DNA of 64,000 nucleotides from Microvirga massiliensis. Lineage in GTDB: Bacteria > Pseudomonadota > Alphaproteobacteria > Rhizobiales > Beijerinckiaceae. Where the stretch lies: positions 103,357-167,356 of the forward strand of contig NZ_LN811356.1 in assembly GCF_001006805.1 (NCBI RefSeq). The letters are read 5' to 3'. Position 1 is the stretch's first letter. Each line of letters begins with the position of its first letter. Below the pieces are notes generated by a model. The model was not told where the DNA came from, ran no database searches, and worked only from the letters and a program-made list of their open reading frames with translations. Both the position numbers and the translations under genes were made by a program. Below are positions 39,032-48,834 of the stretch, one piece after another.

Positions 39032-42000
39032 TTATGCAAGAGGGGGGATGACGCTTCTGCAGGCGAGCGCGGTCCCTTCCCGGGGTGCGAAAATGTCGAC
39101 ACGCTCCAGTGCGGCCCTCATGGCGTGGAGAGCCTCCGGGAAGGAATAAGAGTCTCGCACGAGGTTCAAGGCTGAATTGGAGAGACTCGTCCAGAGCTTC
39201 TCGTTTCCATATGCATCCACGATCGCATCGACCCATTGAGCCGGGCTTTCGGCCAGAAGGAAATCGGTTCGCGGCTTCGCGGCGATTCCCTCGACGGCGA
39301 TCGGGGACAGGATCGTCGGGATTCCCGCGGCCATGGCGGCGAGGACCTTGCCCTTGATCCCGGCTCCCGATCGGAGCGGCGCGATGAAGAGACGGGCTCG
39401 GTCGAATACCTCGCGGAGATCCTCTACATGTCCATGGACTACGAGACCGTCCTGCTCCAGCTCCGCGACTTCCGCGCTCATCTGGCTGCCGAAGATATTC
39501 ACCTGAATGCCAGGCATCCTGCGTCGTAGAACCGGGAGCACCTCGGCGGCGAAGAACTTCACGGCCTCGACGTTGGGACGGTGACCGAAACTCCCCAGGA
39601 ATGCGATATCGCGGCGATTTTCAAAAGCAGGTACGTCGCTGGTGGGCTCGACAATCCAAGAAACCCGTGCGACGTTCGCGTCACCCAATTGGTGACTGAG
39701 GATGATCGCCTGCTCGGTGTCGCTATAGCTGAGCGTAAGATCGACCTGCCGGATGACTTCGAACTCGGCGTCACGAGTCAGTCGGCTGCGACGGATCTGA
39801 TCGTCACGCTTCTCGGCAATTCCCGCCCGCAATTCGCGAAGGAAGTGGAGGTCAGCAACGTTGAAAACGATTTTGGTATCAGGCTGATAGCGCCGCACCA
39901 GGGGAATTACGCTCTGCGCGACGTTGTAGCGCGTGATGTAGACGACATCAAACTGACCTGCCCGTGCAGCGAGGGCCTGTTCCAACGAGGTGCAGAACGG
40001 CGCGTGCAACGCCTCGACGCCCATGCGCAGCAACGCTTCCGTGTAGGCTCCGAGGTGAAGGAGGTTCAGGGGCAGAAAGCTCACCCTGAAGTTCAGAGCC
40101 TGGAACAGCCTCATCTCCTGGATGGCCGCATAGCTCCCGGCATCGATGTCGATGCGAGGCAACTGCTGGTCGATGAACAGGACACGACGGGAGCCGTCCG
40201 GATCGGGGCGCCTAATACCATTGCCAGTGCGGCTCGGCGCTTCCCTAAGCAGGCCCGCCCACTTTCGCTTGAACCAGTTGTCATCGCCGAATGGAAGAGG
40301 CTCGGACGCGGCCCATGACGCCGAGAGAATCGAAATGGAGGATAGCGGCGCGACGCAGATCCTCAGCCCGGCCGCTCGCACTTTCAGGCAGAGATCCGCG
40401 TCGATCTGGTTATCCGTTGCAAATGCCTCGGAGAAGCCACCAACCTGTTCCCAGACGGATCTTGCTATGAGGAGCCCGGACCGGGACACGGCGTCGATCT
40501 GACGAGTATGAGAGAACTCGGGCGAGTTCGGATTTCCGCTGCCTGTGATCGCCTCGAGCCGACCATCAACGAGAAAGCGCGCGCCCGTCTCCCGGAGGCG
40601 GCCATTCCCGTCGAGGACCTGCGCGCTGACTGCACCAATGCGATCGAAGAGTTCGACCGGATATATCAGCTCATCGAGCCATCGACTGGCCGGTTCGCTC
40701 TGTCTGCCGAGAAAGGCGATGAAGCGGCCCTTGCTCGTGAAAGCCGCGCGATTGAGCGCCGCAGAGCGAGGTTCTCCGGGTAATACCTCGAGGAAGGTAA
40801 GCCCGTCCAGGAGCGGCTGTAATCGATCGCGGTCCTCTTGCAACAGCGAATGGACGAGAGTGATGTCGAAAGTGGCCCGGTTGAACGCGAACAGGATTGC
40901 GGCAACCGAACGATAGGCATCGGTCGCGCTTTCACCTGCATCCACCACGATCGAAACGTCAGGTTGAGCAGACTCCGGGACCCTCAGCGGGAGGAGGTCA
41001 CTGAGCTGAAAATTGCTCTGCCGAAGGACAGAATGGCACTGCTGCAACTGAACGAGAGCATCGTTTCCCCCGTGCTCATCGGCGGCTTCTATGTGCAAAG
41101 CCAGCGAGCGGTAGCGCTCCCGCGCCAACGGATTGTGTCCACTGAGCCATGGCGCCCATCCCTGCTCCCCAAGCATCGCCCAGTCGGTGGTTAGCGGCTT
41201 CAGGACCTCTGCGACCTGATAGAGGATCTGTCCAGTCTCGCGCTCCGACACTTCTACGAGGCGGGGAGAGCCGTCGAGGAATCGATCGGCAATGCGAAGC
41301 GCAATTTTTTGCGCTCCCATGTCAGTGGGTGACGGAACGGCCAAGGTGGCGGCGGGCTCCGAATCGACGAGAAGGTCTAATACCTCGCCCCCGGCCGCAC
41401 CCGACAACGCGCCCGATAGCGTTACTCCGTCAAATCCGTAGGGGTGGAATGAGAGGCCGGGTGAGCCGCGCAACAGGATCGGTGTGGGCGTCAGCGGCTT
41501 TCCGGTATGACGATCGACAGCATTGACCTCCACGTCCTTCCCGAATTCGCCACTCGTCATGCGGGGAAGGCGGAACTGGACGACATGGGCCCCATGCCGC
41601 ACGCGCTCGACGGCGTCCCTGTTCAGGAGATAATTGCGCCAGGAAACCGGGCTCTGCTCGCATGCGCCAAAGGCCAGTCCCGTCATGAACAGGACGGCGG
41701 GTTCGGCACTTCTGATCTGTGCTTCCTCATCCCGACGGATGGTCAGGCCGATGCGGACCGACGCGGCGCCCCGAGGGGCACGGAAGCTGAAATTCACCTT
41801 GGCATAGCCGCTCGGAACGTTGCCTCCAGGCTTTTTCTCGATCGACCGCCGATGATCTGCAATGACATCGCCGTCAACGTCGAAAACGGTCAGCCGCAGA
41901 TCGGCTCTGCACCGGTGCGAGCCGAACAGGCCTTCGAAAGCGTAACGCTCTCCGGCAGCGATAGAAAGATCACCCGGAGCACTCGAGTCTGAGTAGAGGA

Positions 42001-42352
42001 CCTCGATACTTTCGACATGGCTGGGGACGGACACGAAACCGGTGTGTCCACCCGAGAGCGTCCATTGTGGTGCAATATCACGACCCGTCTGCACGAGTGT
42101 GTCGGCCACACCGATGGGATGCCAGTCCGAGCACTCGTCGTCGAAACGGCCGTTCCGCAGCAGATTGAGCTGACGGAGAAAGTCGCGCGAGTGAAGGTGT
42201 ACTATGGAGGCCGCTACCGGTTGACCATCAATATCGAAAGCAACCCGTTCAGTAGGTGGATCGACCGTATCGATGAGTACCAGAGCATTGCGCCCCTCGA
42301 CTTGAAGTAACTGGGGACCGAACCGATCCGGTGGTGGATGAAGAAGCTGCAT
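39032..42352 (-). CDS. Giant glycosyltransferase: N-terminal beta domains, GT2-like and GT4 domains
   Basis: Protein of 1106 residues. Residues 1-440 contain beta-rich segments reminiscent of carbohydrate-binding or jelly-roll modules (WTLSGGHTGFVSVPSHVESIEVLY, AAGERYAFEG). Residues about 460-690 resemble a GT2 domain (PDVSIVVDAGESATDAYRSVAAILFAFNRATFDITLV, ESVWEQVGGFSEAF-like GLLIARSVWEQVGGFSEAF). The expected DxD region reads FIAFLGRQSEP, so it may be inactive. Residues about 720-1080 are a GT-B/GT4 domain (VLFIDQQLPRIDIDAGS, DIAFLGSFGHRPNVEAV, IAPLRSGAGIKGKVLAAMAAGIPTI) with intact motifs. It is transcribed opposite to the other polysaccharide genes. Confidence 0.85.
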   Translation of the reverse strand: MQLLHPPPDRFGPQLLQVEGRNALVLIDTVDPPTERVAFDIDGQPVAASIVHLHSRDFLRQLNLLRNGRFDDECSDWHPIGVADTLVQTGRDIAPQWTLSGGHTGFVSVPSHVESIEVLYSDSSAPGDLSIAAGERYAFEGLFGSHRCRADLRLTVFDVDGDVIADHRRSIEKKPGGNVPSGYAKVNFSFRAPRGAASVRIGLTIRRDEEAQIRSAEPAVLFMTGLAFGACEQSPVSWRNYLLNRDAVERVRHGAHVVQFRLPRMTSGEFGKDVEVNAVDRHTGKPLTPTPILLRGSPGLSFHPYGFDGVTLSGALSGAAGGEVLDLLVDSEPAATLAVPSPTDMGAQKIALRIADRFLDGSPRLVEVSERETGQILYQVAEVLKPLTTDWAMLGEQGWAPWLSGHNPLARERYRSLALHIEAADEHGGNDALVQLQQCHSVLRQSNFQLSDLLPLRVPESAQPDVSIVVDAGESATDAYRSVAAILFAFNRATFDITLVHSLLQEDRDRLQPLLDGLTFLEVLPGEPRSAALNRAAFTSKGRFIAFLGRQSEPASRWLDELIYPVELFDRIGAVSAQVLDGNGRLRETGARFLVDGRLEAITGSGNPNSPEFSHTRQIDAVSRSGLLIARSVWEQVGGFSEAFATDNQIDADLCLKVRAAGLRICVAPLSSISILSASWAASEPLPFGDDNWFKRKWAGLLREAPSRTGNGIRRPDPDGSRRVLFIDQQLPRIDIDAGSYAAIQEMRLFQALNFRVSFLPLNLLHLGAYTEALLRMGVEALHAPFCTSLEQALAARAGQFDVVYITRYNVAQSVIPLVRRYQPDTKIVFNVADLHFLRELRAGIAEKRDDQIRRSRLTRDAEFEVIRQVDLTLSYSDTEQAIILSHQLGDANVARVSWIVEPTSDVPAFENRRDIAFLGSFGHRPNVEAVKFFAAEVLPVLRRRMPGIQVNIFGSQMSAEVAELEQDGLVVHGHVEDLREVFDRARLFIAPLRSGAGIKGKVLAAMAAGIPTILSPIAVEGIAAKPRTDFLLAESPAQWVDAIVDAYGNEKLWTSLSNSALNLVRDSYSFPEALHAMRAALERVDIFAPREGTALACRSVIPPLA

Positions 42353-42543
42353 GACGGAAGCTATTCAGGTGCCGATGCGTCAGGTGTCGACGCGTAACTT
42401 ACTGTTAGGACGCCAAGTCGCACGGGTAAAGTCACCAAATTCAGTGCGACTGTCTGGAAATTGTCAGGATTCTGCCGCAGAAAGCTCCCACCGAGGCAAA
42501 TGGTCGAGCCTGTGCCCAAACGGCGGAAAGGCAGCGAACAAGC
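42353..42543. promoter_or_regulatory. Divergent promoter region with TGTCTG/TGTCAG pair
   Basis: This gap separates the leftward giant glycosyltransferase from the rightward beta-propeller gene. TGTCTG at 42451 and TGTCAG at 42462 (11-bp offset) sit about 80 bp before the rightward start, resembling the phased TGTCAG array at 35626-35655. A shared regulator is possible but unproven. Confidence 0.3.
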
Positions 42544-43698
42544 ATGAAACCCGCGACAGGAGCTGTGCTGCTGGCGTTTACGTCAGCAATGCCGAACGGA
42601 GCAAGTGCGATGCCGGACACGCCGATGCTGGCGATCGAGAATGTCTCGCAGGAGGAAGTGATCTTCGACAGCCGCAGGGTGCCCTGCGGTCTGGAGCAGT
42701 TTCCAGATTCCCCGGCGCGAGCCATCAGGGAGGCGGGAGGCGAGATCATCCTGTTCGCGACATTCGAGACGAACTGGTTCATGGCTGGCCCTGATTGGGC
42801 TAGCCTCCGGCCGACCTGCGTCTCGGCCGGGCGGGGCGCCGAGAACTCGGATCCGGAGGCCACGGACGACAAGTTCTGGATCCAGGCTCTATACTCGAAG
42901 GACGGGCGCGACGTTCTGGCCCTCGGGAGCCATGAGTATCTCGGGACACGTCACCCAGGGCAGTGCGTGGTGACGGAGCCGGAGGGACAGCGGCCTCCAT
43001 GCTGGTTCAGTTCTATCACGCAATACGTCTCGAGGGGAGATGCTCGGCACTTCAAACCCGCTGCGGCTGCGCCAATTGTCGCCGCACCGCAGGAGTCCTA
43101 CTCTCCCAGGAGCGCTCGTAGGGTAGGCTTCTTCACGGCTTCCAATATCATTGCGGATCGCGATCACCTCTACGTGCTCGTTTACGGCGAGGGCATGGCA
43201 GGGCAGCCCCAAGGGAACTGCCTGTTTCGAACCGAACGATCCGGGGGCGCTTCGCGCTGGCTCGGCTGGGATGGCACCGACTTCACGGCCGACCTCTCCA
43301 AGCTCGGCGCCGCTCCGAATAAAGCCTGCAGACCGGTCGAGGGCCTTCACCATGAAGCGCGCAGCCTTGTGCGGCATCGAGAGAGCGGCAAATTCGTGAC
43401 CATCTTCACGAGCCGGGACAGGTCTACGACGGGTGTTTTCTATTCCGTATCGGACGACATGAAACACTGGGGGCCGCAGAAATTGCTGCTCGAGGCGCCG
43501 CTGACACGCCAGGAACCCGGTTGTGAGCCCGTCTACCGCTATCCCTCGCTGATCGACCACGACGCACCCGAGCAGGCCTTCGAGAGTGTTGGAAACCGTG
43601 CGTTCCTCTATTCCGTCAAGATCATTCTGGATGGCTGCCGCCAGTCGGGCCGGCTGATTACGCGCATTCCGGTCACGATCACAACCAGCGGTACCTGA
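42544..43698 (+). CDS. Secreted protein, probable beta-propeller (glycosidase-like), uncharacterised
   Basis: Protein of 384 residues with a weak signal peptide (MKPATGAVLLAFTSAMPNGASA). Later segments such as FFTASNIIADRDHLYVLVYGEG and GKFVTIFTSRDRSTTGVFYSVSDDMKHWGPQKLLL have the strand-turn rhythm of five-bladed beta-propellers of the GH43/sialidase kind, where display and substrate contacts occur in such Asp-rich turns. Eight or more cysteines hint at disulfides in the periplasm or outside. No catalytic triad can be fixed. In this locus it might trim, bind or modify the polysaccharide. The pyruvyl transferase follows after 157 bp. Confidence 0.65.
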   Translation: MKPATGAVLLAFTSAMPNGASAMPDTPMLAIENVSQEEVIFDSRRVPCGLEQFPDSPARAIREAGGEIILFATFETNWFMAGPDWASLRPTCVSAGRGAENSDPEATDDKFWIQALYSKDGRDVLALGSHEYLGTRHPGQCVVTEPEGQRPPCWFSSITQYVSRGDARHFKPAAAAPIVAAPQESYSPRSARRVGFFTASNIIADRDHLYVLVYGEGMAGQPQGNCLFRTERSGGASRWLGWDGTDFTADLSKLGAAPNKACRPVEGLHHEARSLVRHRESGKFVTIFTSRDRSTTGVFYSVSDDMKHWGPQKLLLEAPLTRQEPGCEPVYRYPSLIDHDAPEQAFESVGNRAFLYSVKIILDGCRQSGRLITRIPVTITTSGT

Positions 43699-43855
43699 GG
43701 CTCGGCGGCTGACTACCAAAGTGCGAATTGCAACGGGCAACGGAAGCTGACATTTGGCCGGCGAGTCTGAATTTTGGAGATCCGACACCCTTGCGTGGGT
43801 GTCATATTGCTGTAACCAGGATCATGTTCAGGAAGCGATCGGAGCAGAAATTTTC

Positions 43856-45013
43856 ATGAGAAAACAGCGTGTTCTCTACATCGGCGCTCCCTACAGGCTC
43901 AGTAATCCGTCTCGGGCTGACATGATGGACGTTTTTGAGCAGAGTGGTCGAAATTCAGGCAATTTGCTGATCGGACACTCACTCCGGAGTCAGCTTAATG
44001 CCGATGTGACATCAATCTCGCCGGAATATCCCCCGCGCGACGGCGGATATGACTACATCGCGGTAGCTGCCGCGAATTTCCTGTTTTCCGGTTTCGACTT
44101 CGGCGCTTTCGCCGATCTGATCGAAAAGATTGATCTGCCCTGCGTCATGGTCGGTCTCGGAGCTCAGGCTCCGAAATCGGGCCACATGCCCGATATTGCT
44201 CCCGGCACGAAGCGATTCGTGCAGGCGATAGCTGATCGGACCTACCGGATCGGCGTGCGCGGCGCCTATACCGCGGAGGTGCTGGAGAAGCTCGGTATCC
44301 GAAATGTGCAGATCACCGGGTGCCCTTCATTTTATCTCTACTCGCCCGAAACCATTGCTGAGCGCCACGCCGGCAAGCGCGAGACGGGCAGGGTCTCGTT
44401 CAACGGGTCGAGGAATGTCATGTCGCATTCAGGCGATCCGGCGCGAATGCAGAGACTCGAGGCTGCCGTCTATCAGGCTTGCCGAGAAACCGACTCCCAA
44501 TTCATCCTGCAGAGCGAACTCGAGGAACTCGCCATACTCACCTCCTCTGATCCAGCGCAGGATTTGCAGAACGCTGCGCGGATTAGAGAGAGCCTCGCGC
44601 TGGAACTGTCGGACGAAGAGGTTCGCGATTTGGTGAGGTCCAAGTTCAAGATCTACTTCGATATCGAGCACTGGGCCGAGGGGCTGAGCGATGTTGACTT
44701 TTCTCTCGGCACCCGCTTTCACGGGAATCTGATAGCACTCCTGAGCGGCGTTGCGGCACATGTGATCTGCCACGATTCCCGTACGCAGGAACTGTGCGAG
44801 TTTAGTGGGATTCCCCATTCAACGCTCGGCGAAGTGGACCTGGACACCGATATCCTTGGTCTCAGGAAGCAATCCGATGTCGGGCCGTTTCTTGCACGTC
44901 AGTCGGCGAACTACGAGGCTTACCGGACCTTCCTCGAGAAGAACGGTGTCTCGCATACTCTTCAGCCTACTCGCGTCGGGTCCGAAGCTGAACACGCGAT
45001 AATGCCTGCGTAG
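43856..45013 (+). CDS. Polysaccharide pyruvyl transferase family protein
   Basis: Protein of 385 residues of the CsaB/PS_pyruv_trans family, which adds ketal-linked pyruvate from phosphoenolpyruvate to a sugar. Recognisable parts: RVLYIGAPYRLSNPSRADMMDVF at the front, LPCVMVGLGAQAPKSGHM in the middle, IGVRGAYTAEVLEKLGIRNVQITGCPSFYL, and the closing DFSLGTRFHGNLIALLSGVAAHVICHDSRT. In Gram-positive S-layer organisms CsaB pyruvylation anchors S-layer proteins to wall polymer, relevant here because RTX and SapC genes are near. In rhizobia it decorates exopolysaccharide. The ATG at 43856 is preferred over 43754 since homology starts there. Confidence 0.87.
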   Translation: MRKQRVLYIGAPYRLSNPSRADMMDVFEQSGRNSGNLLIGHSLRSQLNADVTSISPEYPPRDGGYDYIAVAAANFLFSGFDFGAFADLIEKIDLPCVMVGLGAQAPKSGHMPDIAPGTKRFVQAIADRTYRIGVRGAYTAEVLEKLGIRNVQITGCPSFYLYSPETIAERHAGKRETGRVSFNGSRNVMSHSGDPARMQRLEAAVYQACRETDSQFILQSELEELAILTSSDPAQDLQNAARIRESLALELSDEEVRDLVRSKFKIYFDIEHWAEGLSDVDFSLGTRFHGNLIALLSGVAAHVICHDSRTQELCEFSGIPHSTLGEVDLDTDILGLRKQSDVGPFLARQSANYEAYRTFLEKNGVSHTLQPTRVGSEAEHAIMPA

Positions 45014-45065
45014 TTTCAACTGTTTTTTCTAGTCAAGATTATTGTTTCCGTCGTCGGGATTGAAC

Positions 45066-48000
45066 ATGACCAATGAGGATTGGATCGAACTGATTCGCGC
45101 GTCCGGATTGTTCGATTTGGATTGGTACCTCGAGCGAAATCCCGACATCCGCGCTGCCGGGATAGATCCGGTCCAACACTGGTACTACAGTGCGTCCGCG
45201 GAGAAGCGGGACCCCAACTTCCTGTTCTCGGTCTCCTATTACCAGGCGCAGAACGGGGATGCCCTCTCGAGAGACATCAATCCGCTCGTGCACTACATCA
45301 CGGTCGGTGAAAAGGAAGGGCTTAATCCCTCTCTGTATTTCGATGCACAGTGGTATCGGAGTGCTTACGGGACCGAGATCGACGGCAGCATTCATGCCAC
45401 GGCACTTGGCCACTACCTTTCCTATGCTCGGAACGTCGAATTCTCCCCAAATCCGTATTTCTCTGGAAAATTCTATCTAGAGACCTATCCTGATATCGCT
45501 GCGGCTGGCCTGCGTCCTTATGAGCATTTCCTGCAAAACGGCGGAAGCGAAGGTCGGAACCCCAGCGATCGGTTCGTTACGACCTTCTATCGTCAGCGGC
45601 ACAGGATCGGCCCGGCGACGGATGCGTTTACGCACTTCCTCAGGGAGGGGCTGAAGAACGGTCTCGTCACTCATCCGGATGACGAAAAGACGGTTTTCAG
45701 CGAGGCGGCGAAGTGGACGGCACCCGGGCCGCAGTTCAAGCGCGAACTGCAGCCGTTACCCAGGCGGGAGACGAAGACTGCGTCGACGGTCGATGTCTTC
45801 GCCTACTACCTTCCGCAGTTTCATCCAATCCCGGAGAATGATGCCGCTTGGGGAAAGGGCTTCACGGAATGGCGCAACATCGCACGCGGCCTGCCAAGAT
45901 TCGAAGGGCATTTCCAGCCGCGCATTCCGCGCGATCTCGGGTTCTATGACCTTCGTGCCCCGGCCTCGCTGGATGACCAGATCGCCCTCGCGGAAGCGGC
46001 TGGGCTGCGCGGCTTCGGGTTCTACTACTACAATTTCGACGGCGACCGCGTCCTGGACCTCCCCATCGAGATTTTCATGGAGGCGCAGACCAGTCTCGAC
46101 TTCTTCCTGATCTGGGCCAACGAGAACTGGACCAAGACCTGGGACGGGTTCGACCGAGACGTCATCAAGGAGCAGCATTTCAGCCTCGATTCGCTGGATG
46201 TCATTGCGGCCGATATCGGCCGGCACATGCGGCACGAGAACTATTACCGCATCGATGGACGACCGTTCTTCGTGCTTTATCGACCAGGCATCATTCCGGA
46301 GCCGAAACGATACATTGCACGATTGCGCGAGGCCATCGCGCGAGCCTGCGGCCAAGCACCTTTGATGTTCATGGTGCAAGGGTTCGGGGATACCGATCCG
46401 CGTGTTTTCGGGCTCGATGGCGCGATCGAGTTCCCGCCTCACAAGATCGGCCAGGGACTGCAGCCGATCAACGACAAGGTCACGATGCTCGATCCGGGAT
46501 ATCGAGGCATGATCTTCTCGTACGCCGACTACATCGCGCGGTCGAAGGAGGTCGGCCGCGAGCCGTTTCCGCTCGTGCGGACCGCCATGCCCATGTGGGA
46601 CAACGAGGCGCGCCGGCCTGGCCGCGGGACCGTCATTCACGGCTCGACGCCGGACAAGTATCGGGATTGGCTTGCGCATCTCATCCGATATGCGAAGCGC
46701 TATCCGGTCTTCGGCCGGTCAGTCGTGGCAATCAATGCCTGGAACGAGTGGTGCGAGGGCACCTATCTCGAGCCCGATGTCCATTATGGCATGGCCTACT
46801 TGCAGGCGACGAGCGAAGCCATACACCTCGCACATGCTAAGCGCCCGAGTGGCTCGGTCCTGCTCGTGGGGCACGATGCCTACCGGCACGGTGCGCAGTT
46901 GCTGCTCCTGAACGTCGCGCGGCAGCTTAGAAGCTTCGGTTTCAGAGTGGCGATCCTGCTTTTGCGAGGCGGGCCCATGGAGGACCAGTATCGGGCCGTC
47001 AGCGACTACTTCCGGATCATCGATGGCCCCCGGATGCTCGAGGAAACGCTGGGTAGCCCTGAACTCTCGGCCTATCAGGTGGCGATCACCAACACGGTCG
47101 TCTCAGGGCGTGTCGTCCCCGCGCTCAAGGCGCGATCCTACAAGGTCGTCTCTCTCGTCCACGAGATGGCGAATCTCGTTCGAGAGCGGAACCTTGAGGA
47201 AAACTGCAATGACATCGCGAGGTTCTCCGACGCCGTCGTATTTGCCGCGGACCGCGTGAAGCGCGACTTCGAGGCTGTCGTTGGCAAACCCGTCGCAAGC
47301 GGGAGGGTATTCCCGCAGGGCATCTACAAGCCGCCGGTCGAAACCGCGGCGGCACCCGCGAAGGCGCCGCGCCGGAAGGCGCCCGTCATCACAAATCTTG
47401 GCTATGCGGACATGCGAAAAGGCTACGATCTTTTCGTGTCTCTGGCGGATTATTTTGCGGCCAATGGAATTCCAGGCGAATTCGTCTGGATCGGCAATGT
47501 CGATCCGAGCCTGAAGGAATGGGTCAAGCCCGCCGGGGCGAACTTCAAGCATGTGCCGTTCACGGATGACGTTTACGGTCATCTGCGCCATGCGGACGTC
47601 TTTTTTCTGACCTCACGCGAGGACCCTTTCCCGACGGTGGCCCTTGAGGCGCTTGCGGTCGGTGTGCCGGTGGTCTGCTACGCCGGAACAGGGGGGATCG
47701 CCGACCTGGTCGGGAGCAATGAAATCCTGGGGGCCTGCGCCCGCCCGTTCTCGCTAGAGTCCGCCGCTCTCGAGTTGCAGCGCCAGATCGCCTTGGACAC
47801 GGCTGCGAGCCGCTCCGAGAGAGCCGATCTCATGCGCCGAGATTTCTCTTTCTCGCATTACGTCTACACCCTTCTCGAAGCGCTCGACGCGGCCGGGCCG
47901 GCTGTTTCGGCAATCGTGCCCAACTACAATTATGAGGCATATCTAACTTCACGGGTGGAAAGCGTCCTCGACCAGACGTACAAGCCGTCGCAGGTTCTGC

Positions 48001-48794
48001 TTCTCGACGACCGCTCGAAGGACGGGAGCGCAGCAATCATTGCGGAGCTCTGCGAAACCCATCGACCCTGGATCGTGCCGCGGCTGAATACTCAGAATTC
48101 AGGCTCACCGTTTGCACAGTGGAGCGCCGGCGTCCGTCTGGCACGCGGCAAGTATGTCTGGATCGCGGAGGCCGACGACCTCTCGGAGCCGACATTCCTG
48201 GAGGAGACGATCGCCTTCATGGAGGCGAATGACTGCCTCCTCTGCTTCACGGATTCGAAACAGATCGATACCGACGGGAAGCTCCTGGCAGACAGCTATA
48301 ACTACTACTTCAAGACGGTTCATGGAGAGGCCTTCGACAAGCCCTTCGCGATGGAAGGTCAGCAATTCCTCGCGGAGTTGCTGAGCACCAAGAATCTCAT
48401 CCTCAACGTCAGCTCGGTCCTGTGGCGGCGTGACGCTCTGGAAGACGCGCTCGCCGCGCTGGAGGCAGAGCTCCCCAAATACAAGGTTGCCGGCGACTGG
48501 AGAATTTACGCGCATGTGAGCGCTCGGGAGGGGGCGCGGATCGGCTTCATTCCCAAAAGCCTGAATGTCCATCGGCGCCATGCGGCGAGCGCGACGCACT
48601 CACAGGCGCGCAATGCTCAGCTCAACGAGATCGGGCAAATCCATGCAGTCATCAAATCGCTGATCAAGGTCCCCTCGCGCGACGTGCAGACGAAGCAGCA
48701 GGCCTATATTAGGGAGCTCAGGGATCAGTTCGGGCTCACGGTCCCGCAGGCGGAGAGCGCCCCGCAGCGAGTTCTCGCGAATATGAACCAATAG
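45066..48794 (+). CDS. Fusion: N-terminal WY-type repeats, WbsX/GH99-like domain, GT4 and GT2 glycosyltransferases
   Basis: Protein of 1242 residues with four parts. Residues 1-220: about four 50-residue repeats of the form FDxxWYLxxNPDIRAAGxxPxxHYxxxGxxEGxNP. Residues 243-575: a WbsX/GH99-like barrel (DVFAYYLPQFHPIPENDAAWGKGFTEW, FWIxxANENWTKTWDG-type motif, AINAWNEWCEGTYLEPD). Residues about 596-930: GT4-type GT-B domain (VGHDAYRHGAQLLLLNVARQL, TSREDPFPTVALEALAVGVPVVCY). Residues about 947-1180: GT2 domain (AIVPNYNYEAYLTSRVESVLDQTYKP, AEADD). Such fusions assemble or remodel O-antigen or capsule repeats. The ATG at 45066 (MTNEDWIELIRASG) is preferred to 45042. Confidence 0.9.
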   Translation: MTNEDWIELIRASGLFDLDWYLERNPDIRAAGIDPVQHWYYSASAEKRDPNFLFSVSYYQAQNGDALSRDINPLVHYITVGEKEGLNPSLYFDAQWYRSAYGTEIDGSIHATALGHYLSYARNVEFSPNPYFSGKFYLETYPDIAAAGLRPYEHFLQNGGSEGRNPSDRFVTTFYRQRHRIGPATDAFTHFLREGLKNGLVTHPDDEKTVFSEAAKWTAPGPQFKRELQPLPRRETKTASTVDVFAYYLPQFHPIPENDAAWGKGFTEWRNIARGLPRFEGHFQPRIPRDLGFYDLRAPASLDDQIALAEAAGLRGFGFYYYNFDGDRVLDLPIEIFMEAQTSLDFFLIWANENWTKTWDGFDRDVIKEQHFSLDSLDVIAADIGRHMRHENYYRIDGRPFFVLYRPGIIPEPKRYIARLREAIARACGQAPLMFMVQGFGDTDPRVFGLDGAIEFPPHKIGQGLQPINDKVTMLDPGYRGMIFSYADYIARSKEVGREPFPLVRTAMPMWDNEARRPGRGTVIHGSTPDKYRDWLAHLIRYAKRYPVFGRSVVAINAWNEWCEGTYLEPDVHYGMAYLQATSEAIHLAHAKRPSGSVLLVGHDAYRHGAQLLLLNVARQLRSFGFRVAILLLRGGPMEDQYRAVSDYFRIIDGPRMLEETLGSPELSAYQVAITNTVVSGRVVPALKARSYKVVSLVHEMANLVRERNLEENCNDIARFSDAVVFAADRVKRDFEAVVGKPVASGRVFPQGIYKPPVETAAAPAKAPRRKAPVITNLGYADMRKGYDLFVSLADYFAANGIPGEFVWIGNVDPSLKEWVKPAGANFKHVPFTDDVYGHLRHADVFFLTSREDPFPTVALEALAVGVPVVCYAGTGGIADLVGSNEILGACARPFSLESAALELQRQIALDTAASRSERADLMRRDFSFSHYVYTLLEALDAAGPAVSAIVPNYNYEAYLTSRVESVLDQTYKPSQVLLLDDRSKDGSAAIIAELCETHRPWIVPRLNTQNSGSPFAQWSAGVRLARGKYVWIAEADDLSEPTFLEETIAFMEANDCLLCFTDSKQIDTDGKLLADSYNYYFKTVHGEAFDKPFAMEGQQFLAELLSTKNLILNVSSVLWRRDALEDALAALEAELPKYKVAGDWRIYAHVSAREGARIGFIPKSLNVHRRHAASATHSQARNAQLNEIGQIHAVIKSLIKVPSRDVQTKQQAYIRELRDQFGLTVPQAESAPQRVLANMNQ

Positions 48795-48834
48795 ACTGCA
48801 TGAGATCGCCTGGTCGGAACTACAGAGGGCAAGA

